In this document: in pieces, positions 9,082 through 21,299 of the stretch
How positions within the stretch are numbered: the first letter of the stretch is position 1
Layout: every line of letters starts with the position of its first letter
NCBI GenBank assembly: GCA_030280995.1
Contig: JASXTE010000014.1
Location: 21,737,650-21,801,649 of the forward strand
Direction: 5' to 3'
Source of the DNA: Hemileia vastatrix
Taxonomy: Eukaryota > Basidiomycota > Pucciniomycetes > Pucciniales > Zaghouaniaceae
Length of the DNA stretch: 64,000 nt
The notes under the pieces: generated by a model
Told to the model about the DNA's origin: nothing
The model's database searches: none
What the model saw: the letters and a program-made list of their open reading frames with translations, nothing else
Position numbers and translations under genes: made by a program

Positions 9082-11684
9082 ATTATATAATAAATGTAAA
9101 AAAATGTGAAAACTATCAGTTTTACAAAAAAAAAATTGATATTTCAAATCTAAAGGATATATAAAAGGGTAAAATTAAAATTAAAGAGATCAAACATGAA
9201 ATAAAGATATTAAGTATAATGTTTGCTATAATGATCCAGTAGAGGCTTCAAAAAAAATGGGCACCATCATAGATTAAAATGGATTAAATTTACTTTTTAC
9301 CAAAGTAAAAAATTGTCTACCTTAGGTTTGGACAAACTTCAAGGGGACAATTTGTCCATATAAAGCTACTTTTAGTGCAATGATGGAGTGATAATTCAGT
9401 CTCATTTTAATAAAGAGAATTGATTGCATATGACGGCATGCAACCAAAAGTGTCCAGAACAAGTTCAGCCAAACTTGTTCCAGACAATTTTATGATGGAG
9501 AGTAGCCAGGGTGAAAGTCATTTTAAATCATCTGGAATTTCTTATAAAAATTTCCACTTTTGTTCAATATTTGTGCCTCACTCATATTTATCATTTGATT
9601 AATTTTTTGTCTCCATTATATTATTAATATTATCAGTATAGCAAAAACTTGTGTGCCAAATGAATACTGGGTGATGTTACACCTTTTATAATATTATTAA
9701 ATACAGGTAAAAAAATATGAAAATGATTTGTTTTACAAAAAATAAACTTCTATCCAAAAGCAATATGAGGGGAAAAAGTAAAATAAAATAAATCAAATAT
9801 GAAAATAAAAATCCAAGTTAAATTCCTGCCATAAACAGAAAAAAGAGATGTTGAATCAAATAAGCACAATCAGGGCTAAAATTGCACTAAACTTTTTTTT
9901 TTGTAAAAATAAAAAAAAATTCACTTGAGCTTTACCAAAACTTCAGGATGACAATTTTTCCATATCAAACTACTTCTAGTGTAATTATTTATCAAAAATT
10001 TATTTTCATTTCCATAGAGAGAATTAAACTGATCTGACTGCACCTGACCAAAAGTGTCCAGCACAAGTTCGGCCAAACTTGTGCTGGACACTTTTATGAT
10101 GGAGAGTAGCTAGGGTAGAATTTTTCTTCAGATCATCTGGTATTTTATCTTTGTGCCTCACTCATAAATATCATTTGATTAATTTTTGGTCACCATTATA
10201 TTATTAATTTTATAAGTATAGAAAAAACTCGTGTGCCAAAAGCATACCAAGTGATGTTACACCATTTATAATATTATTAAATAAATGTATAAAAATATGA
10301 ATATAATTTTTTTAAAATTATTAATTTATATCCAAAAGCAATATGAGGAAAAAAAAATTAAATTAAAGGGATCAAATATGAAAAAAGAAATCCAAGTAAA
10401 ATTCCTACTATCAAAGGCCAGTAGAGGTGTTGAAGCAAATCAGAGCCATCAGGGATAAATTGTACTAAATTTACTTTTCTTTAAAGATAAAAAATTGTTC
10501 ACCTGTGGTTTGGATGAACTCTAGGTGGAAAATTTGGCTATATAAAGCCACTTCTAGTGCACATTTTTATCAAATAATTTTTTTTCATTGCCATAGAGAG
10601 AATTGATCTCATCTGAATGCACCTGACAAAAAGAGTCCAGAACAAGTTTGGCTGAACTTCTGCTGGACAATTTTTTGATGGTGAGTATCTAGGGTGCAGG
10701 ACTTTTTTAGTGCAACTGGTATTTTTTAAAAAAATATCCACTGGTATTTGATCTTTCTGTTTTATTAATATTTTATCATTTGATCAATTATTCGTCAACA
10801 GAATATTTTTATTTTTATTAGTATAGCAAAAACACATGTGCCAATTGCTTACAGTGTGATTTTACACCTTTAATAATTTTATTAAATACAGGTAAAAGAT
10901 TATGTAAATCATTTGTTTTACATGAAATTAATTGATATCTAAAAGAAAAAAAGGGATAAAAAGAAATAGTTGAGTAAAAGGTATTTTATATGAAATTAAA
11001 AATTCAAGACAAATGCCTACTTTCAAGGCTCAGAAGAGGTGTTGGATAAAATGGGCACCATCAGGAATAAAATTGTACTTGATTTGATTTTTCGAAAAAC
11101 TAAATGAAGTTTTAAACTGATTTTTTTCCAATATTTAGTTAGACACTTTGTCTATATCAAATTACTTCTAGTACCATGATTGACCAAATTACATCCTCAT
11201 TTCCATATGCAGAATTGATCCCTTATGGCTGTACTAGGCCAAAGGCGTCAACCACAAGTTTGACAACTCTTCTGGTGGAAAATTATATGATGGAGAGTAG
11301 TAGGGCGCAAGTCTTCTTTAGTTAATCTAGTATTCCTCATAAAAATTTACAACTTATTTTTGGCCAATAATCAGTTGGAAAGTTTGTCCATATCAAATTA
11401 CTTCTAATACCATGATTGACTAAAAATTGATTCTCATTGCCATATTGAGAGTTGATCCCATATGACTGGATCTGAAAAAGGTGTCACCACAATTTTTGAT
11501 GAACTTAAGTTTTCAAATTTTATGATGGAAAGTAATTGCAAGTCTTCTTCATTTCATCAAGTAATCCTCATAAATATTTTCACCTGTATTTTGGCCAAAC
11601 TTCAGGTGGACACTTTGGCCATATTAAATTAATTTTAGCTCTATGTTGATAAAAAACTCATACTTATTGCCATATAGAGATATT
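9082..11684 (+). repeat. Satellite array, second block
   Basis: Anchors of the AGCACAAGTT dyad lie at 9456, 10060, 10639 and about 11250 (spacing 604, 579 and 611). A shorter, more decayed unit starts near 11480. Monomer 9449-9492 has changed arms on both sides (AGAACAAG with CTTGTTCC), so its dyad is kept. No genes; short ORFs at 9420-9602 and 10538-10741 are chance readings of the repeat. Confidence 0.82.
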
Positions 11685-11805
11685 TGTGATGGTAGTTTCT
11701 TTTAATACTTATGATTTATTACTTATGTCTATTGTCATGAATATATACATTTATTATGTTATGTCATGTTATGTAGTTGAGTACTTAGTTATGTATTAGA
11801 TGTCA
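11685..11805 (-). repeat. Copia 3' LTR (121 bp)
   Basis: Matches the repeat at 17716-17835 with scattered differences. The purine tract expected before a 3' LTR is visible on the minus strand at 11806-11826 (GAGGTGGGGGGTG). Confidence 0.8.
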
Positions 11806-12520
11806 CACATCAACACCCCCCACCTCAACTACATTCTGCCACCCTAAGAAATTACTGTATACGTTTACTGATTTACTAGCTTTATCAACTAGATTTGGAC
11901 CTAAGTTTTTCGTTAAAATTTCAGCTTTCTGTTCTTTTGTCCCAATCCATTTTAAAATTTCCCTTTTCTTATGTAGTTGAGAATTGACATAGAAAAAATT
12001 TCTTTCCATATGATGAATTTGTGTGTTAGATGGTTGTTCAGAAGCTACTTTTATAGTAGATTCGTTATCACAGTGAAGTGTCATCAAAAAAATTTTTTGG
12101 TCATGTTTTCTATCATGTCTTTAATCCACATTGCTGTTTTGGTCACTGCTGCTAAAGCAGAGTTTTGACTCACATGTTGAAAGTGCTATAGTTTTTGTTT
12201 TTTAGATGACCAGTTAACAGGTACTCCCATATAGCACACAATTCCACTGTTAGTACATCTTGCTAAGTCATTGTTCCAGTTTGCATCTCTGTATCCATCT
12301 AGTCCCATATTCTTATCTGGAAAAATGTGAAACAAAGAATATTTTGTTGTAACAACGTATTGTATTAGGTGAGTTAAAGCTTCCCAGCGTTCTTCATTTG
12401 GATGATTAGCAAATCTTGCCAAATAGTTTACTGCAAAAGATATGTCTGGTCTTGTTGCTACAGCCAAATAATTCAAAGATCTTATAAGTCCTAGATATTC
12501 AGTATTTTTCAACTTTTCTC
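11803..12520 (-). pseudogene. Copia RNase H region
   Basis: The minus strand encodes the end of the connection region (YLGLIRSLNYLAVATRPDI, 12420-12500), then the RNase H start GYRDANWNNDLARCTNSG, a typical Copia GY.DADWA match in which the second Asp is Asn. The helix LHCDNESTIKVA and the end LTKNLGP follow in another frame. At least one frame change occurs near 12090-12185. These are the domains that remove the RNA strand in reverse transcription; this copy cannot be active. Confidence 0.85.
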
Positions 12521-13240
12521 CTGTACCTTGTTTTAGTTTTCAGTCCTTCGGCAAGATAGTCAATTTCTTTTTGTATGCTCCATCAAAACAATCAGCTATT
12601 TTGTTGATTAAAATAGGTTGTGATAAAATAAACCCATGTTGTTTACGTACTACTTTTACTCCCACTATATTGTTAATATCTTCCTGCCATTTGATTTGAA
12701 CTAGTTCAGACAGTTTTTTTTGTAATTTATTGAGTATGTTGGTAATAGAACCCGTAATTAATCCGTCATCTACATGAATCCATAGTACTCCATTTTTTTA
12801 ATTGTCACAAAGAATGTACATCGAGCTGTCATAATAGCTAGGTATATATTTCATACTTCTCAACTTGTTTTCTAAGTGTTTCCACCAGCACTTTGCTGCT
12901 TGTTTTGTTCCATATAAGGGCTTCTTTAATTTGAATACTTTGCCTTCTTCTCGTCCAAAACCTTGTGGTGCTTTAACCCATAAGTCTTCATCAATAGGTA
13001 AATTGATATATGCCACAACTACATCAAAACTATGGACTGGCCAGTTATTAGCTGCTGCCATTTTTACTAAGATTCTTAATGATGTAAAAGTTGCTTTTGG
13101 TGCAAATGTTTCACCGTAATCAATACCTTCTTTTTGTAGAAAACCTTTTGCCACATACCTTGCTTTTGTTTTATTAAATTTCCATTATTGTCTGTTTTTT
13201 CAGCAAATTCCCATTTGGCATTGGTGAATTTTTGTCATTT
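12521..13240 (-). pseudogene. Copia reverse transcriptase region
   Basis: The minus-strand ORF 12798-13154 reads AKGFLQKEGIDYGETFAP, then FDVVVAYINLPIDEDLW and KPLYGTKQAAKCWW, all diagnostic of Copia RT. The active site LWIHVDDGLITG lies just downstream at about 12750-12790, after an in-frame stop at 12798-12800. The VDD pair is kept. The D of the usual FDV(K/S)AFL box is present in FDVVVAY. Stops and frame changes on both sides make it a pseudogene. Confidence 0.88.
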
Positions 13241-13404
13241 TGGGGTTGGTTTTCTATCCATACTTCCATATTTGTAAGTTTTTTAATTTCCTCTTTACAT
13301 GCATTTAGCCAGTCTTCTCAATTGTTTGATTTCATTGCTTGTAAAAAGGTAGTTGGTAAGTTTTTTGCAATTTCTTTACAACTTATTTCAATATTGTCAA
13401 CTAG

Positions 13405-14540
13405 TCAATCTTGTTTTAAAATTTCTTCTTCTGCGCTGAAGTCATTAAAAGTAAACTTGTTAGTAATAAAATCTATTTCCATTTTATTTTTGTCAGTATT
13501 GTTAGCATTGCGTTTCTTTTGTACAAAGTTTGGGACATTGTCAAAAAATGTAGCCCATGCTGACAAAATCAGTTTACTAGTTTCAACGTCAATGAACAAC
13601 AAAACCTTTGATTGCTCCAAATAACCAATAACTTTACATTTTCTACTCCTGTTATCAAGTTTACCTCTTGTTTCTTTTGGCACATGCCCGTAGGCAGTAG
13701 AACCGAAAATCCTTAAGTGATAAAGACTGGGTTTTGTTTTCAAAAGTTTTTTGTATGGAGTCATTTCATTACTACAAGTGTTTGGTAAAAGGTTGTGTGT
13801 ATATACGGCCCATTTGAAAGCAGGGCCCCAAAACAAACTTTTCCCAGTCCACTGTCTAATAAAATTGTCCTTCCCATGTCAAAAATAGTTTGGTTAAATT
13901 GTTCAATATCACCATTTTGCTCATGATAATATGGCAGGGAAGATTCATGCTCTATACTGTGTAAGTACAACCATTCTTGTAGGCATTTATTAATGAACTC
14001 ACCTCCATTATTGTTTGTTAGTGTTTTCACAACCACATCAGCCCTTTTCTGGATCCATGTAATATAATTTTTTATAATTTTGTTAGCTTCACCTTTAGTT
14101 TTCAAAATCTCTACATTTCCATAACTGGAACCAATGTCTAACAATGTAAGTAGATAAATACCTTTATTAGAGGTTGTAACTTCAAAAAGACCCATTAAAT
14201 CCACAGAGATCGTTTCCCCAACTGGATGTAATCTATTGGATGTATTGATTGGATTGGATCTTTTTGATTTTGCTAGCTTACAATCTTCGCAATCAGCAAA
14301 ACCTGTTGGTAAGTCTTCATGTATGCCTTCACCTAATTTTCCTTTGAAAAATTTCCTAATGTTTCTCAAACTTTGATGTCCAAAAATTCAATGCCAGTAT
14401 CTTAAGACTTCTTCTTTATTTATTTCAAGTTTAACTTTTTTAGCTTTATAAGGTGGATAACAATTTGATTTAATTTTGGATAAACATCTATCTACAAGTT
14501 GACTTCTATCAATGACTATGTCTAGCATGTGTCTTGGGAA
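13405..14540 (-). pseudogene. Copia integrase region
   Basis: The CxxC of the zinc-binding domain is seen in CEDCKLAKSKR. The catalytic core has the first Asp in ISVDLMGLFE. The second, expected in a DNGGEF box, reads TNNNGGEF, so the Asp is Asn. The Glu lies in QNGDIEQFNQT. Downstream is the LRIFGSTAYGHVPKE box that follows Copia integrases. Losing the second catalytic Asp should abolish strand transfer. Two overlapping ORFs (13761-14369 and 13405-13836) show a frame change around 13761-13836. Confidence 0.87.
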
Positions 14541-14555
14541 CGGCCGGGGTAGTGT

Positions 14556-14813
14556 CTAACTTCTTTTGTTAAATTTAGCCATAAATATTAGAGTGCCATC
14601 ATCAGCAAAGATATCCATGTCTCTTGATGAGAAAGATATCTTACATTGTGCCAGAATTAATGAAGCCTGTGAAATAAGGGTACCACTAGCTTTCTCACAA
14701 TAATATATGTTTTGTATTTCAACATTATTCCCATTTGGCGCTGTGTTCTTCCAACATTGGCAGGGGCCTTTGTTGTGTGATTTGGCGCGGTTTGTGCATG
14801 TCTTAATTGACAC
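14556..14813 (-). pseudogene. Copia region between protease and integrase, left of the solo LTR
   Basis: The minus-strand reading APNGNNVEIQNIYYCEKASG matches the sequence that normally follows the Copia protease (the I..VYY.P box). It continues the reading interrupted at 15835, so the LTR at 14815-15834 is a later insertion in this coding region. Confidence 0.7.
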
Positions 14814-14814
14814 C

Positions 14815-15834
14815 TGTTAAGGAATTGGGTATTTTTCTGGTTTTTTTCTTTGGATATTGGGTCTGCGGGTAAGTGGGTACTATCATTGGATAGCCCTGGG
14901 TTTTTTCTATATTTTATGTCTTGTAGACATTTTTCATATTCTGAGTTTTAAGGGGTCATTTCCTCATTTTTCATTTATAAAATATTGCTGTTTAATTTTG
15001 TATTTTGTGTTTTACGGGCTAACCTTAAGTCTTAGGGTTAAGTGCCTAGTACCAATGGATAGAGCTAATTTTTCTCTATATTTTATGTCTCGATGTTGTT
15101 ATAGTGAAATTCCGTGTTTTAAAGGTTTTAGTAGTTGTAGCTAATTTTTCTAAGTAGATTAGTTGTTTTTATTGGTTTTCTGGCTTCAAGGAGGCCGGGC
15201 CGCTTCAGGTGGCATCTCCAACGTTGGGCGGCCCGCCCGCCTCTGTTTTAGGAGGTAGGGGAGCGCTTCAGGAGGGTTTTTTATGCAATTTGGCGGGTAC
15301 AGGCGCCAGATTGGTGGGTGCGCATGGGCTCTTAGTTAGTGGTCTGTGTGTAAATAGTGAATAAGACAGTTTGGGGCAACCTTAATCATCATACAACCTT
15401 CTGGAGGTGATATCATTGTTCCTCACTCAGTTTTCACTGTTTTCTGGCCACAATTGGCTGTGTTTGTTGCAAGTGAGTTCTTTATTTAACTTAACTTTGG
15501 CAACTGTTTTCTCTGTTATAGTCTTGCAAGCTATAGCAAGTATTATTGCTGTCTCTGGTGTGGATTTGCAGCCTACATCAAGTATCTTTGCTGTCTCTGG
15601 TGTGGACTTTGTTCTACATTTCAGTTCTTTGGTCTGGTAGTCTATCTGGGGACTACTTTCTTGGCTCATCAAGCAGTCAAGTGTGTTAAACAAGAGCTTT
15701 AGCAAAACAGGAACCAACTTACTTTAGCAAGTAAATCTCACTCTATTTTTCTAAAGGGACAGGGGATTTTCTCTCTGGTTTTTCTGCAACTCCCTTGGTC
15801 AAGGCCTATAGCTAGTACTATAGGATTGTCTACA
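14815..15834 (-). repeat. Solo LTR of the Gypsy 3 family, 1020 bp, inside the Copia element
   Basis: It starts TGTTAAGGAATTGGG and ends GGATTGTCTACA. It matches the 860-bp LTR at 62894-63753, read in the opposite orientation, along most of its length, including the pair GTGTGGATTTGCA / GTGTGGACTTTG and the ACTCAGTTTTCACTGTTTTC block. No internal Gypsy sequence follows, so this is a recombined solo LTR. The 5-bp flanks (ACACC and GCGCT) do not match, so the target duplication is lost or decayed. ORFs inside it (14857-15144, 15407-15640) are not genes. As written on the + strand the LTR reads in the TG...CA sense. Confidence 0.8.
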
Positions 15835-17224
15835 GCGCTAGGAAAATCAAAGAACCTTTGCATGTAATGAAATTTTTGTTTTCATTAGTCGCTACTTTCA
15901 GAGGTATAGGTGAATTTAGAGAGACGTACGAAGCAAAGTTGAACATGTCTCATGTGAAATGATGTGTAGCACCACTTTCAAGGATGGGAAGGGGACCTTC
16001 ATTGGAAAGGAATAGTTTTTCAATCTGAATTTCTGAAGGTTCTTTAGCGTTATCTATTTCAGGTAAACGTGTTTTCACATTCTTTTTATCTTTATTGTAG
16101 TTTAGCCTGTAGTAATCTGCTTTGCGATCATCTTGTTGATTTGGTTTATTGTTAATTGTTGGTTGCTGCCATGGAACAGGATTATTGTAAGAAAAATTTG
16201 AAAAAACAGGGTAAGGATTATTTGGAGTAAGTGCTGGATAGAAAGGCATTGGGTAATGTGCTGTATAGTTTGGAGTGTGGTGTTGATTATGGGATGATTA
16301 TTGTTTCTGTGAAGATCAGCAATCAGCAGCAAAGTGGCCAGGACAATTGCACCTATAACAAATTGATTGGTTCACTCCAAGTTTTACGGAATCTTCTTCA
16401 ATGGATTCTGGTTCATTGTTAGGATTAATGGTGCTCTTGTTGATAATTAGAGCTTTTTCTTTAGTTGGCTTCGTTTTTAGCACTTCTTGTCTTTGTGAAT
16501 CGATAATCACTCTTGAGATTTCTTTTGACATTGGGATATCTCTCACACGGTATAATGTGTTGATTTGGCTCATTATATTGTCTTCTAAACGTGCATCTAC
16601 TTTTGCTTGTTTTTGGAGCATCAATCCCATGATGTTATCAATAGTAAGTACTAGACCAGATGCTTTAATAGTTCTGAATTTTTTATACAATGCTTGAGTA
16701 TATTCTACTCCCGACAGAAATTCTGACAAATTTAATGATAATGCTTCTTGCCATAGGTTTAAATGATAAGTTCTTGTACTTTGATTAAAGTGCATAACTA
16801 AAAATGCAAGCAGGTCAAAAGAAGTCGGATAGTTCCCATTATTGATTAGTTCTTGCACCAATTCTTCAACACATTCGGTTAGTATCTCTTGAACCAAGTA
16901 GTTTTTATTGATATTTATTCACCATTTTCTGTTATTGGAGTAGTACTCATCTAGGATAACTTTCCCAAGCGATTTCCACACTTTCATTATCCACATCTGG
17001 AAGTTATCACAATTTGAGTTTAATTTAGGTGTCGCATCAATCCATGACTTTGCTTTAGTCAGTTTAGCAAATGTGTAATCTTCATCCCAACCTGTTTCAG
17101 TAAAGGTCGAAATTCTCGTCAGTTCCCTAGTTTCTGGTTCTTCTGGTGCTAGATCAGCTGGAGGTGTCAGGATTGCATCTCTGGGTCTTCTGCCAGGTCT
17201 TGACGACGATGATGGCCTCGACAT
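15835..17224 (-). pseudogene. Copia gag, zinc knuckle and protease
   Basis: Gag starts at 17224 (MSRPSSSSRPGRRPRD) and includes DNFQMWIMKVWKSLG, the usual LxxSNYxxWxxxV region of Copia gag. A stop at about 16919 separates it from 16316-16897, which ends in CYRCNCPGHFAADC, a perfect C-x2-C-x4-H-x4-C knuckle. A frame change leads to 15950-16249 with ILESGATHHFT. The catalytic Asp of the ILDSGATHH box is Glu here. Gag packages the RNA and protease cuts the polyprotein; both are broken. Confidence 0.85.
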
Positions 17225-17715
17225 TTAGATTTAATAAGTTAAAAGATAAAACAATAAGGAAGAAAAAAAATTGTTATAACTGTATGGAGAAAAACAAATT
17301 GTATTTTTTTTAGACAAACAGTGTTTTCAGCAATTGAGTGCGTCCACTACAAAAGAGTATAATACATTCAATTTTGAGCTATCAAAATCAACCTAATCAA
17401 CTATTTATGCTGGGATGAAACCTCTTTATTTTATTTATTTATTTTCTTTTACTTTTAATTTATATATATAGTTGAAAAAAATAAGAAAAATTATTGAAAG
17501 GAAAAATTGTTGATGTTGTTTTTGTATATAGCAAGTATAGAGAGTAATTGAAGATAAGAAAGTTAATGGATGAAGAGATAATGAAAGTGAGAAAGAAAGG
17601 AGAAAAGGAAGAAAGAAAAAAATAAAAAGAAATGTGATAAATAATCCTCTAAGGTAAGGAAGCCCGTATGATGAAAAATTTATAGATTTATTGTAGTCGG
17701 GAAAAGCCCATAACC

Positions 17716-17835
17716 TGTGATGTAGTTTCTTCTAATAATTATGATTTATTGCTTATTTCTATTGTCAGGACTATATACATTTGTTACGTTACGTTATTTT
17801 ATGTAGTTGAGTACTTAGTTATGTATTAGATGTCA
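17716..17835 (-). repeat. Copia 5' LTR (120 bp)
   Basis: This is the promoter-side repeat in element orientation. Just inside it the minus strand reads GGTTATGGGCTTTTCCCG, the expected place of the primer-binding site; I cannot assign the tRNA. Confidence 0.78.
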
Positions 17836-18290
17836 GAAATTGACAATATTTAACCCATCAGACTGTGCATTTCCAAAAGTGTCTACCTGAATTATGGCTA
17901 AACCTCAGTTGGACACTTTTATGATGCAGATTAGCTAGGGAAAAATTATTCTTCAGTTAATTTGGTATTCATAATAAATTTATCCTCCTGAAGTTCAGCC
18001 TATCTTCAGGTGGACAATTTTGGAAAGCATCAGTTTGTTACTATCCATCAAAAAAGTGTTCACGAAAATTTTGGCTAAGCTTGTATTGGATCCCTTTGAT
18101 CAGCTACAGTCAGATAAGAACAATTCTCTATATGGCAATGAGGATGATATTTTGGTCAATCATGGAAATAGAAGTAGTTTGATGTGGCCAAATTATCCCC
18201 CTGAAGGTCAGCCAAACCTCACAAGGACACTTTTTAACAGGGAGTAACTGAGTAAAATCCATTTATCAGAAGGAAAATATTTTATTGGAT
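17836..18290 (+). repeat. Satellite array, tail after the Copia insertion
   Basis: It resumes with AACCCATCAGACTGTGCA, the counterpart of CCATCTGACTGCA. Decayed dyads follow at about 17875-17920 (GTGTCTACCTGA with TCAGTTGGACAC), 17985-18020 and 18052-18095. A 75-codon ORF at 18020-18247 is a chance reading of the repeat. Confidence 0.7.
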
Positions 18291-18792
18291 AGATGCCAAA
18301 GTTTCATATTTGTATATTATGGTCAGTATTAATTTTGAAAGTGTCTGTCCAAGCAATTTCATTTCCCATCATGACTCATTTTGTTTTAAATGTTTCAAGC
18401 TGTGTGATACAGTATTAAGGTGTCACATAGTATAATTAAGCTCTATTAAGTGCCCTCCTATGGTGCCTGAATTTATAATTTAATATCTTACATAATAATT
18501 ATTTTTTATATAAATTCATCAATATTTTAATTTATTATAAAATTTTATAGAGCAAGTATCATGAGTTATTATATATGCATAAGCTTAGGTTAGATATATT
18601 TGTGATCAATTTGTGCCCAACAGAGGACCAAAATCAAGTTCTGGAGGATCAACTTGTGCATAATTTAGAATCAGTTGATATTCAAACTATAATCAATCTG
18701 AGAATAAATGTACTTCCAATACAATTTCGTATATTTTCATAAAGTGAGAATAACTCTGGAATGATAAGAGACACTCTGGAAATCAAAGAGAG

Positions 18793-18830
18793 TGGATTGC
18801 TATCAGCTCACCCCCAGATTTTCTGTGGTG
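18793..18830. mobile_element. Decayed CACTA-like right terminus
   Basis: The end CCCCCAGATTTTCTGTGGTG closely matches the terminus at 430-451, and the GGATTGCTATCAGCTC before it is a mutated TGCTAGCA palindrome. No left end was recognised. Confidence 0.4.
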
Positions 18831-21299
18831 TATAATACTGTGAAAAGACTCATAATTAAAAAAAAAGATAGCAATATGTTTTCCTAATTTCTGTTTCAAT
18901 GAAGTTGTATCATAGCTTCTTTACACTAAGCACTAATAATTAATAAATTGTTTTGTTATTAGTTTCTAAAGAAGTATAATTCTTATACCAGTGGATTTTA
19001 ATCAATTTTTTTTTACATTTTTATATGCAAGATGATTAAAATTAAAAGAAAATATATTTTTGCTCTTTTTTTTGTTCTATTGAATATCCAACTACTAAGA
19101 ATTTTTGCAATATACATTTATTAAATGTAATACATATATGATATTCTGGAACTTTTTATGATTTACTTCATCAAAATTGCATGTAAATATGGTTCTTTGG
19201 TAGAGTAATCTCATGAGTTGAAATAATAATTCACTACTCAGTAAATGTTTCACATGAAAAACTGAAATTCAAGCTAGATGTATAACTTTAAAGATAATAA
19301 AAACAAATTAGTATAAATTTATTTAAGCTTTAACTTTAGTTCTTAATTTTGCTTCAATTCTGTTTTGTGGTATAATTTCAGTGTCAACTTGGGAATAAGC
19401 ACCATATATTTTGCAAAGTGTTATCATGTTAAAAAATGTGCTTCAGATGAATTTTTTGATTTTATTATTGCTCAAGAGCTGGATAAAATAGGTATAAGTG
19501 GTACTTCTTCATAATTTTATCAGTCTCAAATTGAAAAACTATTATATGATTTTTATTTTGTAAAAAAGACACAATAGGTACTTTAGATTATGCCCATGTA
19601 GCAAAGCAACTGTAAAGGCAATCATATTTTAATTAAAATTAATATTATTCCATATTTAAAATGAATAGAAAAAATATTTCAATTCTATGCTGCAGAAAAA
19701 TAAATTAAGTGAATTTTTTAGGTACACTTTTTTAGTCTTTAGAATAAAAGTTTGGATAGGAGTAATTCACAACTGAACAATTACAAACCATTCTAAAATT
19801 AAATATATGGGTTTGGGATCAATCAATGATTTATTGGAATAATGATATTCATGCTGATTGGTAGATCTTATATGATGTTTCTATTCAATATCTAAGTGTA
19901 TGAAAAACAATCACCTTGACATTTTATTTAAACAGGAGAATTTATAAATCTTGTTGAAATTGGCCTTATCACAAAGCAATACTGGAATGAGTATATTTTT
20001 AAAAAAATTAATTTAAATAGCATTATTTCAAATCTTCATCACATATTTAAAACAGAAAATAATTATTAAAATTTGACTTTTTATAGAAATATATATTGAT
20101 TTAAAAGATATTTACTATTTTTTTATAAAACCACCAGTTTTATCCTGTGAGGCTTCCCTTAAGCTTACAAATATAAGTCTAAAAAACTAATATGATGCTC
20201 TGAAGACTCTATATGATGTGTACCTAAAGCAAAAAAAAACTTTTTTTAAAGTACTTTAAAACTAAGCAAAAGAGCTGATACCTTTTTTATATAATATAGT
20301 TGAATAAAATTATTTTTAAGTTATTTTCTTAATCTGCCCTATGGAAAGAATTCATATCATAATAATATATGATCAACTTAAAAATATTTTTAATATAATA
20401 TTTTATCAAAATGATTCTCAATTTGTACTTATTTTCACAACTTCAAAGAGTTTAATAAAAATATTTTGATATAAAAATATAATTATTTTTATATTTAAAA
20501 ATTCTTAATAAAAATTCTACAAAAATATAAATATTTTAATGGCTTAAGTTAGCTTGAACCACACTTGGAGAAAATATTTCATTGAGACTTCAAACTAAGT
20601 TCCTTCAAAAACATGATAAATATTTTTTTGAAAATGTATACAGTCATTGAAATGAATAAAGATAGTAAAAGAAAGGACTCAGAACTTTTATTCTGTTACT
20701 GAATAGATTATTATAAACACATTGAGGCAGATATATTATTAAATTTTCTTTTATTTGTAGCTATTACAGTCAATAATCCAGTTTTATATAGTAATCACAA
20801 AACAAGAAATGAAGCTAATAGATTATATATGTAGATAGATATTTTCTTCAAACTTTACTTGAATTATTTAATTTAATTCAAAGATATTTTAAATCTAATC
20901 AATATATTTTACTATTACATTAAAAAATAAATACAATAAATTTATAAAATACATAAGTTCAATTTTTTTAAATTTATTTAAATGTTTTGTTTTAGTTTTA
21001 AACTTTTTGCTACAATTTTCCTGTTATATGATTTATTCATATCATGTATACTTATCAGAAGCATACTTTCAATTCTTGTGCGAAAACTCAAAATAGTATT
21101 TTGTTACCAATTATTTTATTATATTAATTTCTTAGTCTTATAGTGCCTTGTAAATAAAAATATTAAATAAAGATGTATATACTATAGGTTTAAGCTCAAA
21201 TATATAAATAAAAGATAATTATCAATCTTTTTTCATATTGGCAGAATAGAGCTGTAGATTGAGGGGGTGGACTCTGATTTTTTCCTAAAGAATAGAGTG

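Larger units (their letters stand above)
11685..17835 (-). mobile_element. Ty1/Copia retrotransposon, degenerate, minus strand
   Basis: Two direct repeats of 121 and 120 bp (11685-11805 and 17716-17835) begin TGTGATG and end ATGTCA, so in element orientation they start TG and end CA. Between them, read on the minus strand, the order is gag, zinc knuckle, protease, integrase, RT, RNase H, which is the Copia order. Flanks GATATT (11679-11684) and GAAATT (17836-17841) look like a target duplication with one mismatch. Satellite sequence lies on both sides. A 1020-bp foreign solo LTR sits between protease and integrase. Many stops and lost catalytic residues show it is dead. Confidence 0.85.

Noticed and set aside
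15407..15717. ORFs on both strands with repeated AIIAVSGVD / STPETA words
   Set aside because: They lie in the solo LTR, and the repeats reflect duplicated LTR words such as CTGTCTCTGGTGTGGA.
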